DNA from: Mesosutterella porci
Lineage (GTDB): Bacteria > Pseudomonadota > Gammaproteobacteria > Burkholderiales > Burkholderiaceae_F
DNA: 64,000 nt
Assembly (NCBI RefSeq): GCF_022134585.1
Contig: NZ_JAKNCT010000001.1
Location: 186,001 to 250,000 of the forward strand
Direction of reading: 5' to 3'
Of the stretch, positions 47,493 through 54,568 are shown one piece after another (the stretch's first letter is position 1; every line of letters starts with the position of its first letter). Both the position numbers and the translations under genes were made by a program. The notes under the pieces are model-generated. The model was not told the DNA's origin. It saw nothing but the letters and a program-made list of their open reading frames with translations, and searched no databases.

Positions 47493-48605
47493 ATGAAAAA
47501 ATCTCAGCGTTTTGTGAAAACCCTTCAAAAGCTGGCCGCAGGCATTGCGGCTGCGGGCTGCGCCGCCGCGGCTTTCGCGGCCCCGGCCGACGGCGGCTGG
47601 TTCGCGCCGCTGCCCGCGGTGCTGCCCGCGCCGCAGCACGCAGACCACGGAGCCGACAACTTCTACAAAAGCACCCGGCTCAACAGCGAGAACGTGACTT
47701 TCCGCACGCAGTTCGACACTACGGTGTCCGGCGTGCTGTTCACGCCGCGCACGATGCGGCCGGGTGAAAAGCTACCGGCCATCGTCGTCGGTCACCCCAT
47801 GGGGGCCGTCAAGGAACAGTCGGCCGCCCTGTACGCGCAGAAGATGGCCGAGCAGGGGTTTGTCACTCTCGCCATCGACCTGCCTTTCTGGGGCTCGAGC
47901 AGCGGCACTCCCCGCAACAGCGTCCTGCCCGACCTTTACTCGGAGGCCTTTATGGCCGCCGTTGACTTCCTGGGCACCCGAAGCTTCGTGGAGCGCGAGA
48001 AAATCGGCGGCATCGGCATCTGCGGCAGCGGCTCCTTCCTGATAAGCGCCGCGAAGATCGATCCCCGCATCAAGGCCGTCGCCACCGTGTCCATGTACAA
48101 CATGGGAGAAGTGAACCGCACCGGGCTCGGCCACAGCCAGAGCCTTGAGCAGAGGAAAGCCTATCTCCGGGAAGCGGCCGAAGCCCGCTATGCGGAATTT
48201 CTTGGCGCGAGCCACCGGCTTCTCGGCGGAACGACCCATACGCTCGACGCGAACACGGACCCGATCCAGCAGGAGTTCTACGATTTTTACAGAACCACCC
48301 GCGGGGCTGCCGCCGGCCGCGACCAGAACCTGAACACTACGACGCACCCGACCTTCACGAGCAACGTCAAGTTCATGAACTTCTATCCCTTCCAGGACAT
48401 CGAAACCATCTCACCGCGCCCGCTACTTTTCATCACGGGCGACCAGGCCCACTCCCGGGAGTTCAGCGAGGAAGCCTTCCGCAGAGCCGCTCAGCCCAAG
48501 GAGCTCTACTACGTGCGGGGCGCGGGGCACGTGGATCTCTATGACAAGACGGACCTGATCCCGTTTGCAAAGCTCACGGCCTTCTTCAAGGCAAACCTGA
48601 AGTAA
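47493..48605 (+). CDS. Exported alpha/beta hydrolase, dienelactone-hydrolase-like, 370 aa
   Basis: A long signal peptide (LAAGIAAAGCAAAAFA, cleavage near residue 30) is followed by an alpha/beta hydrolase domain: IVVGHPMGAVKEQSA carries the oxyanion region, GGIGICGSGSFLISA (residues about 172-186) is the nucleophile elbow, where G-I-C-G-S-G has Cys in the place usually Ser, and GAGHVDLYD holds the catalytic His. The Cys nucleophile pattern matches dienelactone hydrolases, although the following Ser could also serve. The start at 47493 follows ACGGAG. It continues the stress cluster; the natural substrate is unknown. Confidence 0.85.
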   Translation: MKKSQRFVKTLQKLAAGIAAAGCAAAAFAAPADGGWFAPLPAVLPAPQHADHGADNFYKSTRLNSENVTFRTQFDTTVSGVLFTPRTMRPGEKLPAIVVGHPMGAVKEQSAALYAQKMAEQGFVTLAIDLPFWGSSSGTPRNSVLPDLYSEAFMAAVDFLGTRSFVEREKIGGIGICGSGSFLISAAKIDPRIKAVATVSMYNMGEVNRTGLGHSQSLEQRKAYLREAAEARYAEFLGASHRLLGGTTHTLDANTDPIQQEFYDFYRTTRGAAAGRDQNLNTTTHPTFTSNVKFMNFYPFQDIETISPRPLLFITGDQAHSREFSEEAFRRAAQPKELYYVRGAGHVDLYDKTDLIPFAKLTAFFKANLK

Positions 48606-48637
48606 AACCGCCGGCCCCAGGCCGGGAGGAGACAACC

Positions 48638-49594
48638 ATGATGCACAGCATTGCCCAACGGCAGAGAAGGGAGATGCTCCAGGCGCTTCTCGCCATGGGG
48701 CTTTCCGCTGTGGCTGCCCCGGCCGCGCGGGCAGCGCCCCTCCTCCGCCGGCAGCAACCGGCGGAGCGGAGTGCCGTCGGAAAATTCAACTTCCAGACCC
48801 GGAAGGTGCTTTTAAACAGTGGCTGAGACATGCCGGTCGTCGGGCTCGGGACCTACGCCCTCTCCGACCGGGAGTGCGAGGCCTCAATCAACGTCCTGCT
48901 CGAAGCTGGCGGAAGACTGATCGACACGGTCCATGCCTACGGCAACGAAGCCGCCGCCGGTCGCGCGGTGAGGCGCTCGTCCGCCCCCCGCGGCGACATC
49001 TTCGTCATCACAAAGATCTACCCCAGCCAGTTCAGCCATCCCGAACATGCGATCTAAGAAACCTTTAAAAAAAACGGGCTCGACTATATCGACATGATCC
49101 TGCTGCACCATCCCGGAGAGGGCAATGTCGCGGCCTGCAGAGCCCTTGAAAAAGAGGTGTCCGCCGGACGCGTTCGCTCCCTTGGGCTCTCAAACTGGTA
49201 CGTGAAGGAACTGAAAAGCTTCCTGCCTCAGGTCAAAATCCGCCCTGCTCTCGTGCCGAAAGAAATCCATCCGTACTACCAGGAAAACGATGAGATCCCC
49301 TTCATCCAGCAGCAGGGCATCATCGTGCAGGGCTGGTATCCGCTCGGCGGACGGGGCTACGTGCACAAGCTGCTCGCCGACCCGGTCCTCACCGGGATCG
49401 CCGGAACCCACGGCGTCTCGGCCGCCCAGGTGGTGCTGCGCTGGAACCTGCAGAAAGGCGTCATCGTGATCCCGGGCTCGAACAAGCCCACTGAAATCCG
49501 TGAAAACCTGAATCTTTTCGGCTTTTCACTGAGCAGCGAAGAGATGAAGCGGATCCGGGGGCTCGACCGGGGCGGAAAGCACGACTGGTACTAA
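48638..49594 (+). pseudogene. Exported aldo/keto reductase with two in-frame stop codons
   Basis: One continuous frame of 318 codons encodes a twin-arginine-like signal (RQRREMLQALLAMG) and a complete aldo/keto reductase. It is interrupted only by TGA at 48824 (in NSG*DMPVVGLG) and TAA at 49055 (in HAI*ETFKKNG). The catalytic residues remain: Asp in RLIDTVHAYGNE, its Tyr, Lys in VITKIYP and His in ILLHHPGE. There is no frameshift or deletion, so inactivation is recent. It is the counterpart of dkgA in the E. coli yqhC-yqhD-dkgA locus. An unread-through fragment from 49094 could not fold. Confidence 0.88.
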
Positions 49595-49692
49595 GGCGTC
49601 AGAGGGAAAAAGGCTGCACTGCAAAGGGCGCTCAAAGGCCGAAGCGCGGGCCGCGGCCTCCTCCGCCCTTCAAAAAGGGGCGAAGCGGAAAG

Positions 49693-50082
49693 TCACAGCA
49701 GGGCGTAGCTGCCGCCGCCCATCACCATGAGGGCGAGGGCCATGCCGACGTACAGATAGGGAATTTCAGCCACGAAGCCGCCAAAGGCATCACGCTTAAA
49801 AAGGCTGCTGCGGTAGGCTACGAAGAGGATTGTCAGGGTGTTGCCGAGAATGACGAAGGCCGCGAGCGGCGTCAGGATGCCAAGGATCAGCATGACGGGG
49901 GCGACGACTTCGCCCAGGTAGGCGCCGTAGGCCGCAAAGGCCGGAATGCCAAGCGGGGTGATCATCGACTTCACCGCGCCGACTCCGTGACGGACCTTGG
50001 CAGCCCCGTGCATCAGCAGGCAGATGCCCAGCGCGAGGCGAAGGAAAAGAAGCCCGAGGTCGGGATTGAAGTAGTGGAGCAT
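49693..50082 (-). CDS. DoxX family membrane protein, 129 aa
   Basis: It is a small four-helix membrane protein with the DoxX pattern: LGLLFLRLALGICLLMHGAAK (residues about 9-29), PAFAAYGAYLGEVVAPVMLILG and ILGNTLTILFVAY. The start at 50082 follows CAGGAGAAC; the frame extends to 50133 without a ribosome site. DoxX proteins are linked to redox and sulfur-stress functions in some bacteria, but the role is unsettled. It stands alone. Confidence 0.88.
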   Translation of the reverse strand: MLHYFNPDLGLLFLRLALGICLLMHGAAKVRHGVGAVKSMITPLGIPAFAAYGAYLGEVVAPVMLILGILTPLAAFVILGNTLTILFVAYRSSLFKRDAFGGFVAEIPYLYVGMALALMVMGGGSYALL

Positions 50083-50309
50083 ATCGCTGTTCTCCTGAAA
50101 AGGGGGGCTCTGAGTGTGCGGAATGCGAGGCACCCCTCCGGGCGACTCCTGAAAAGGAAAGAGCCGGAGGATCCGCCGCCGGAGCCTATGACTGAGAGAT
50201 CTCCCCGGCCAGGCGGGGATCCCGGAAATGAGATGTTAGTCTCAGGCCCAGCAAGCCGTGAGGCCCCGCCCCGATCTCAGGAGAGGAGGCTGCCCCGCGG
50301 AAACGCGGG

Positions 50310-50826
50310 ATCGGGTAGAGAGTGACCTCACGGTCACTCCCTCCCACACCGCATTGCCCCAGTGAGGGTTGCGGACATGCCGTTCGGCATCCGGCGGTTT
50401 TCAAACGTAAGAGGCGGGCTTACTGCATCTTGATGACGCTGAAAAGCCCCATCCGCTTGAAGAAGCTGTTGTCGAACGCTTGCCGCATGTGGAGGGCTTT
50501 CGAATTCCACCACGCCCCGCGGCCGTTGACCGAGCTCTTCCATGCTCTTTCGGGGGCTATGCCCCTTCTGATCAGATTTCGCTCTCTCGTCCGCGGGTTC
50601 TTCCACGCAATCCCTATGAGCTTGCGCAGATGTCATCTGATGTGAATGTCGAGTTCCTCGAAAACGCCCTTGCGTTCGTCCAGTCTGAAGTACTGTCTCC
50701 ATCCTCGCAGGACTGGGTTAAGCCGCGCGATGGCTGCGCGCAGGGAAGTTCCTCGCGCACAGTAGAAGATGTCCTTCTGTTTGTCACGGAGCCGTCCGAA
50801 GCTTTTCGGGTGCGCGCGGGGCGCAC
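50310..50826 (-). mobile_element. Group II intron, internally deleted (5' tip, maturase C-terminus and 3' domains)
   Basis: On the minus strand the element starts GTGCGCCCCGC at 50826, right after the hsp20 terminator, and within about 20 bases enters the C-terminal part of an intron maturase. Domain V is recognisable at 50372-50393 (CGGATGCC, GAAC loop, GGCATGTCCG), domain VI at about 50312-50349, and the 3' end CTACCCGAT at 50310. Domains I-III and most of the reverse transcriptase are deleted. Insertion behind a terminator stem is typical of class C introns. Confidence 0.88.
50420..50815 (-). pseudogene. Group II intron maturase, C-terminal fragment with internal stop
   Basis: The frame reads KSFGRLRDKQKDIFYCARGT, RLNPVLRGWRQYFRLDERKG, then VFEELDIHIR, a TGA at 50633-50635, and continues in the same frame as HLRKLIGIAWKNPRTRERNL to AVNGRG-like VNGRGAWWNSKALHM and ends at TAA 50420. 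These are the maturase (X) domain and the conserved C-terminal tail of intron proteins. The reverse-transcriptase core is absent and one codon has become a stop. Confidence 0.85.
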
Positions 50827-50832
50827 CACCAT

Positions 50833-50869
50833 AAAAAGGCATCGCAGAACAAATCCACGATGCCTTTTT
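50833..50869 (-). terminator. Terminator of hsp20, used as intron target
   Basis: On the minus strand AAAAGGCATCG pairs with CGATGCCTTTT around a 13-base loop, followed by T's. The second group II intron begins seven bases after the T-run, again after GGTG. Confidence 0.88.
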
Positions 50870-50966
50870 CTCTCTCCGTGCTGCAGCGGCCGCTCCGAAG
50901 GGCGAACCGGACCGCAGTCCCACGCCCGCGCCGCCTGAAACACCCGGCGGAGCGAGGATACTGTTG

Positions 50967-51416
50967 TTACTGAATCGCAATCATCTTGTGTTCAGGCTTC
51001 TGGGCCGCAGCCTTCGGAACGTTGATCGTGAGGATGCCGTCCGCGAAGGACGCGCTGCAGTCGCCCTGCTTCACGCCCTCGCCCACATAGAACGTCCTGC
51101 TGCAGGAGCCGGTGCTACGCTCCGAGCGGATGAGCCGCCCTTCCTTCTTGTCCTCGTGCTTCTCGTCCTTCCGGGCCGAAACCGTGAGGTAGCCGTCCTT
51201 CAGCTCCGCGCTGATCTCATCCTTCTTGAAGCCAGGCAGATCCATCAGCAGCGTATAGCCCTTGTCGGTCTCACGCACATCGGTCTTCATCAGGCGATCG
51301 GCGTGCTTGCCGAAGACGCCCGCGGCAGGATCTGGGAAGCGGATCCCGGAAAACACATCAAACGGATCGAAAACGCTGAACGGAGTTTCATCAAAGATAG
51401 TCGGAACATTAGCCAT
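50967..51416 (-). CDS. Small heat-shock protein, Hsp20/alpha-crystallin family, 149 aa
   Basis: Hsp20 proteins hold unfolded proteins for later refolding. The alpha-crystallin domain spans residues about 40-135, with DLPGFKKDEISAELKDGYL and the late ASFADGILTINVPK signature (A-x-F-x-D-G-x-L). A Cys-containing SCSRTFYVGEGV strand is slightly unusual. The start at 51416 follows GGAGGTAAG; the longer frame to 51482 lacks a ribosome site. A sigma-32-type promoter lies about 140 bases upstream, giving a long leader with stems. A terminator follows the gene. Confidence 0.93.
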   Translation of the reverse strand: MANVPTIFDETPFSVFDPFDVFSGIRFPDPAAGVFGKHADRLMKTDVRETDKGYTLLMDLPGFKKDEISAELKDGYLTVSARKDEKHEDKKEGRLIRSERSTGSCSRTFYVGEGVKQGDCSASFADGILTINVPKAAAQKPEHKMIAIQ

Positions 51417-51736
51417 AATTCTTACCTCCATTAGGGCCGTCGTCCGAGCGGTCTGTTCTTTTTCGGGAAGCCCTCGCTGCAACCGGCTTCCCGAAGGGGG
51501 AAGCGCCGGGTCTTCGTCCTTTCGGACTCTCCCGGGGGCTTTCCCCTTTGCTAACTTCTATATGGGGGCGGTTTCCCAGTTTTCAAGGCCCGCAGTCCAA
51601 AAAATACTTCCCCCTAAATGAACGGGGGAGCCCCTGATTCCGGAGCTTCATTTCCCGCCGGCCGAGCCCGCCCCGGCTGTCCAGCAAAGGCCGCAGGCCC
51701 GGAGGCAAAACGAGGCCAGCCGTTTTCAATCACCCG
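51417..51736. other. hsp20 leader and promoter region
   Basis: Besides the heat-shock promoter, the leader contains two stems on the minus strand: GGGAAGCC with GGCTTCCC (about 51456-51497) and AGTCC with GGACT around GAAA (about 51514-51530). No gene is seen between the promoter and the stop of the hydrolase gene at 51737. Confidence 0.55.
51559..51587 (-). promoter_or_regulatory. Heat-shock (sigma-32/RpoH) promoter of hsp20
   Basis: On the minus strand CTTGAAA (51587-51581) and CCCCATATA (51567-51559) are separated by 13 bases. This matches the RpoH consensus CTTGAAA...CCCCATNT very closely. Confidence 0.85.
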
Positions 51737-52450
51737 TCACTTCTGCCGGATCCAGGCCTTGATGAGATCGATCACTTCCCTCTCCATTCCCGCAAAGCCG
51801 TGGTGCGAGAACGGCTGGCAGGCCGGCCCGTCATCGGTGCCGCCATCGACGGCGATGAAGTCCGTCCCGTATTTTTCAGCCGAGCGCCGGGCGGACTCAA
51901 AGTCCGTGGCTTCGCAGCCGTCCCTGCGGTGATGCACGATGAGCTGGCGGTTTTTCAGCTTCCGCGTGTCAAAATCTGCAATCATCGAAAGGCTCGAGGC
52001 ATGGATCACGCCTTTCACAACGTCCTGGATGTCCGGGGCGAGGCTCATCGTAGAGCGGGCCCCCCGGCTCGTGCCGATGAGATAGAGGTCCGCGGAGGGA
52101 AAGCGGGCCTTCAGATCGGAGGCGAGGCACCGGAAACGACCCAAATTCGTGGTCGAATCCGCGGCCGCGGCGGCAAACTCCTCATCAACCGCGGCAGAAC
52201 GGGCCCGCAACAGAAAGTTGTCCTTCTTGCGGTAGACGATCCGGCCTTCGGCGTCCCGGCGCGGGTTCACGATGCCGTCGCCGCCCGGAAAGAGAATCAG
52301 CATATAGCGGGGAGAGCCTTCCCCCGTGCGGTCCAGCACATACGGAACCGTCATGCCGGGGCAGGAGGCGGTCTCCAGAGACTCCGACAGGCCCTGCGCG
52401 CCCGCCAGAGCGCAGGCTGACAGTCCCGCCAGCAGGAAAATCGCGCGCAT
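51737..52450 (-). CDS. Secreted alpha/beta hydrolase, 237 aa
   Basis: A signal peptide (AIFLLAGLSACALAGA) precedes a compact hydrolase fold: LILFPGGDGIVNP at the first strands, LYLIGTSRGARST (residues about 123-135) as nucleophile elbow with Ser in G-T-S-R-G, and QPFSHHGFAGME with the candidate catalytic His near the C-terminus. There are four or more Cys, suggesting disulfides in the periplasm. No lid domain is present. The substrate is unknown. It runs in the same direction as the asparaginase gene upstream but with a gap of about 120 bases. Confidence 0.8.
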   Translation of the reverse strand: MRAIFLLAGLSACALAGAQGLSESLETASCPGMTVPYVLDRTGEGSPRYMLILFPGGDGIVNPRRDAEGRIVYRKKDNFLLRARSAAVDEEFAAAAADSTTNLGRFRCLASDLKARFPSADLYLIGTSRGARSTMSLAPDIQDVVKGVIHASSLSMIADFDTRKLKNRQLIVHHRRDGCEATDFESARRSAEKYGTDFIAVDGGTDDGPACQPFSHHGFAGMEREVIDLIKAWIRQK

Positions 52451-52567
52451 TGAAAAAATCCCCCATCATCTGCCGCAGCCGCAGAGGCCGGCCCGCTTTG
52501 TCAGCGCACCGGCCTCCAAACGGCCTTTCAGCAGGCCGCGTCCCCCCGCGGCCTTAAAGACTCTTGA

Positions 52568-53623
52568 TCAGTACTCATCGAAGATCCTCTGGATTTCCTT
52601 CGGGTCATGCGTCCGGGTCAGGGCGAGCTGCAGCAGGATGCGGGCCTTCTGCGGATTGAGCGTGCCGCCGTTCAGGAACCCCTCGTCGGTGTAGCGCTTC
52701 ACGGAAACCGTGACGGGGCCGTTGCCCACGCGAGAAGAACGGACGACGACCACGCCGTTCTTAATCGCCTCCGCGGCGCCTTTTTCCTCCCATTCATGCA
52801 GCGAGCCGTTGCCCGAGCCCGCCATCACGAGCCCTTTGGCCCCGGCCTTCACAAAGGCATCGACCGGAACACGGTCTGCGTTCGCGTGCGAATAGACGAT
52901 GTCGACCCTCGGCAGGGCGTCAAGCTTTGTGACGTCGAATTCGCTCGCCGAGGTATGGCGGCGGGTGGACTGATTGAAGAAATAGTTCTTCCCGGCCGCG
53001 ATGTAGCCCATCGCGCCAAGCTCCGTAGCCTTGAAGGTCGCAACGTTCGTCGTGTTGGTCTTCGTCGTGTCTCGGGCCCCGCCGATCGTGTCGTTCATCG
53101 CGATCAGAACGCCCCTGCCCTTAGCCTGCGGGTCGGCGGCAAGCTTGACCGCATTGAGGAGGTTGAGCGGCCCATCGGCGGAAATCGCGGTAGCCGGGCG
53201 CATCGCGCCCACAAGGACCACCGGCTTGTCGCTGTGAACCGTGAGGTTGAGGAAGTACGCCGTCTCTTCCAGCGTATCTGTGCCGTGGGTGATCACGATG
53301 CCCGACACCTTCGGGTCTGCGAGGAGCTCATTGCACCGTTTCGCAAGCCGGAGCAGGACCGCGTCCGTCATGTTGTTCGAGCTGATTTTGACGATCTGCT
53401 CTCCGGACACATCGGCGAAATCCTTCATCTGGGGAACGGCGTTGATGAGGACCTGAATTCCCAGGTCGCCCGCCTTGTAGCCCGTCATCTGGGTCGAGCT
53501 CGAAGCAGTTCCGGCAATGGTGCCTCCTGTTGCCAGAATCTTCACCTGCGGCAGGGCCTGCGCTCCGGCAGCCAGAGCCAGACCAACACCTAAAGTTATG
53601 ATCTTACGATACAAAGCTGACAT
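52568..53623 (-). CDS. ansB: Type II (periplasmic) L-asparaginase, 351 aa
   Basis: The enzyme hydrolyses asparagine to aspartate and ammonia. A signal peptide (IITLGVGLALAAGAQA, cleavage near residue 24) places it in the periplasm. The two catalytic threonine motifs are ILATGGTIAGT (first Thr) and VITHGTDTLEETAYFL (second Thr and Asp), with SADGPLNLLNAV in between. The length is typical of AnsB types. The start at 53623 follows AAGGAGAGG. A stable hairpin lies directly upstream of that site. It could feed aspartate to anaerobic fumarate metabolism, as in other fumarate-respiring gut bacteria. Confidence 0.95.
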   Translation of the reverse strand: MSALYRKIITLGVGLALAAGAQALPQVKILATGGTIAGTASSSTQMTGYKAGDLGIQVLINAVPQMKDFADVSGEQIVKISSNNMTDAVLLRLAKRCNELLADPKVSGIVITHGTDTLEETAYFLNLTVHSDKPVVLVGAMRPATAISADGPLNLLNAVKLAADPQAKGRGVLIAMNDTIGGARDTTKTNTTNVATFKATELGAMGYIAAGKNYFFNQSTRRHTSASEFDVTKLDALPRVDIVYSHANADRVPVDAFVKAGAKGLVMAGSGNGSLHEWEEKGAAEAIKNGVVVVRSSRVGNGPVTVSVKRYTDEGFLNGGTLNPQKARILLQLALTRTHDPKEIQRIFDEY

Positions 53624-53637
53624 TTCACCTCTCCTTG

Positions 53638-53658
53638 TTTGCCCCAAAATGGGGCAAA
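53638..53658 (-). promoter_or_regulatory. Perfect hairpin next to the asparaginase ribosome site
   Basis: TTTGCCCCA and TGGGGCAAA are exact 9-base complements around AAA, ending only four bases from the AAGGAGAGG site. It may be an operator or an RNA stem that tunes translation. Confidence 0.5.
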
Positions 53659-53938
53659 ACTAATTAAAACTCCTTAGGAAGCATTTCGCAAGTATCTGCT
53701 GATCCCTGTTGCACCGCCCATGTCGTCTTCCTGTTGAGTAAGAGGCCTGCCGAGGAAATGCCAGCTCCTTGTTGTTGCGAAGGCTTGCCCTGTGAGGCCC
53801 TAACTTAAAGTCAAGGGGCAGTATTGAAAATGCAAGGGGATCGCCTGTCCGTGCGAACGTCTTAACAGCTCTTGTTCAAACGATCCGGCCTCACTGTCTC
53901 ATGGGTAAAAACAGGACCGTGTTAGCGGGCTACACTGC
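53659..53938. other. Intergenic region, nothing recognised
   Basis: It lies upstream of the asparaginase gene and downstream of the response regulator gene. It should carry the asparaginase promoter; an A/T-rich stretch AACTAATTAAAACT at 53658-53671 is the only hint. No gene or RNA is apparent. Confidence 0.45.
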
Positions 53939-54568
53939 TTATTCCACGAATACCCCGGAAAACATATGGAGTTGGCCGTCGAGCTTAGATTTCAAGGCCG
54001 GAAGAGAGTTCACATTCATTTTTCTGTACACAGCTTCCCGGTGGTTTTCCACTGTCCTTACTGAAAGCCCCAGCCGGCCGGCTATGGCGGTGTTCGTAAG
54101 CCCTTGCAAAATGAGGGCGGTGATCTGGCGCTCCCGGGGCGTCAGCCTCTGCAGAAGCGCCTGCGCTGCTTCCTTAGAAAGCTCCTGCCTTTTTTCTTCC
54201 TGTTCCATGCACTCCCTGATCACTTCCACGAGTTCCCCGGGATTGACCGGCTTTTGCAGAAAATTCGCGGCCCCCTTTTTGACGGCTTTAACAGCCATGC
54301 CGATGTCGCCATGACCGGAGAGGAAAATGACAGGGTGAGGATATTTTCGCCTGATCAGCTCATCCTGAAGCTCCAGCCCTGACATTCCCGGCATTCTTAC
54401 GTCAATGATGACGGCCCCTGGAACCGAGGGGGAGTCTCCCTGAAGAAACGAGAGCCCCGAAGGGAAGGTTTTCACCTTCCAGCCTTCCATCCGCAGCAGG
54501 TATTCAAGCCCGTTCCTGACAGAATCATCGTCATCGACAACCCGGATTAGTGTTTCTTTGTCCATCAT
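53939..54568 (-). CDS. Response regulator, FixJ/NarL type (receiver plus LuxR-type helix-turn-helix), 209 aa
   Basis: The receiver domain has the acidic pocket VVDDDDSVRNGLEYLL and phosphoacceptor Asp56 in VIIDVRMPGMSG, with LSGHGDIGMAVKAVKKGAANFLQKP giving the switch Ser and Lys. The C-terminal LuxR-type helix-turn-helix (LTPRERQITALILQGLTNTA, then IAGRLGLSVRTVENHREAVY) is of FixJ/TtrR type. The ATG at 54568 overlaps the kinase stop (ATGA), so both are translationally coupled. Targets probably include the flavoprotein genes next door (inference). Confidence 0.93.
   Translation of the reverse strand: MMDKETLIRVVDDDDSVRNGLEYLLRMEGWKVKTFPSGLSFLQGDSPSVPGAVIIDVRMPGMSGLELQDELIRRKYPHPVIFLSGHGDIGMAVKAVKKGAANFLQKPVNPGELVEVIRECMEQEEKRQELSKEAAQALLQRLTPRERQITALILQGLTNTAIAGRLGLSVRTVENHREAVYRKMNVNSLPALKSKLDGQLHMFSGVFVE

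Noticed and set aside
48824-48826. TGA in the aldo/keto reductase as a possible selenocysteine codon
   Set aside because: A second stop (TAA) follows in the same frame 231 bases later, and the TGA falls at a non-catalytic place.
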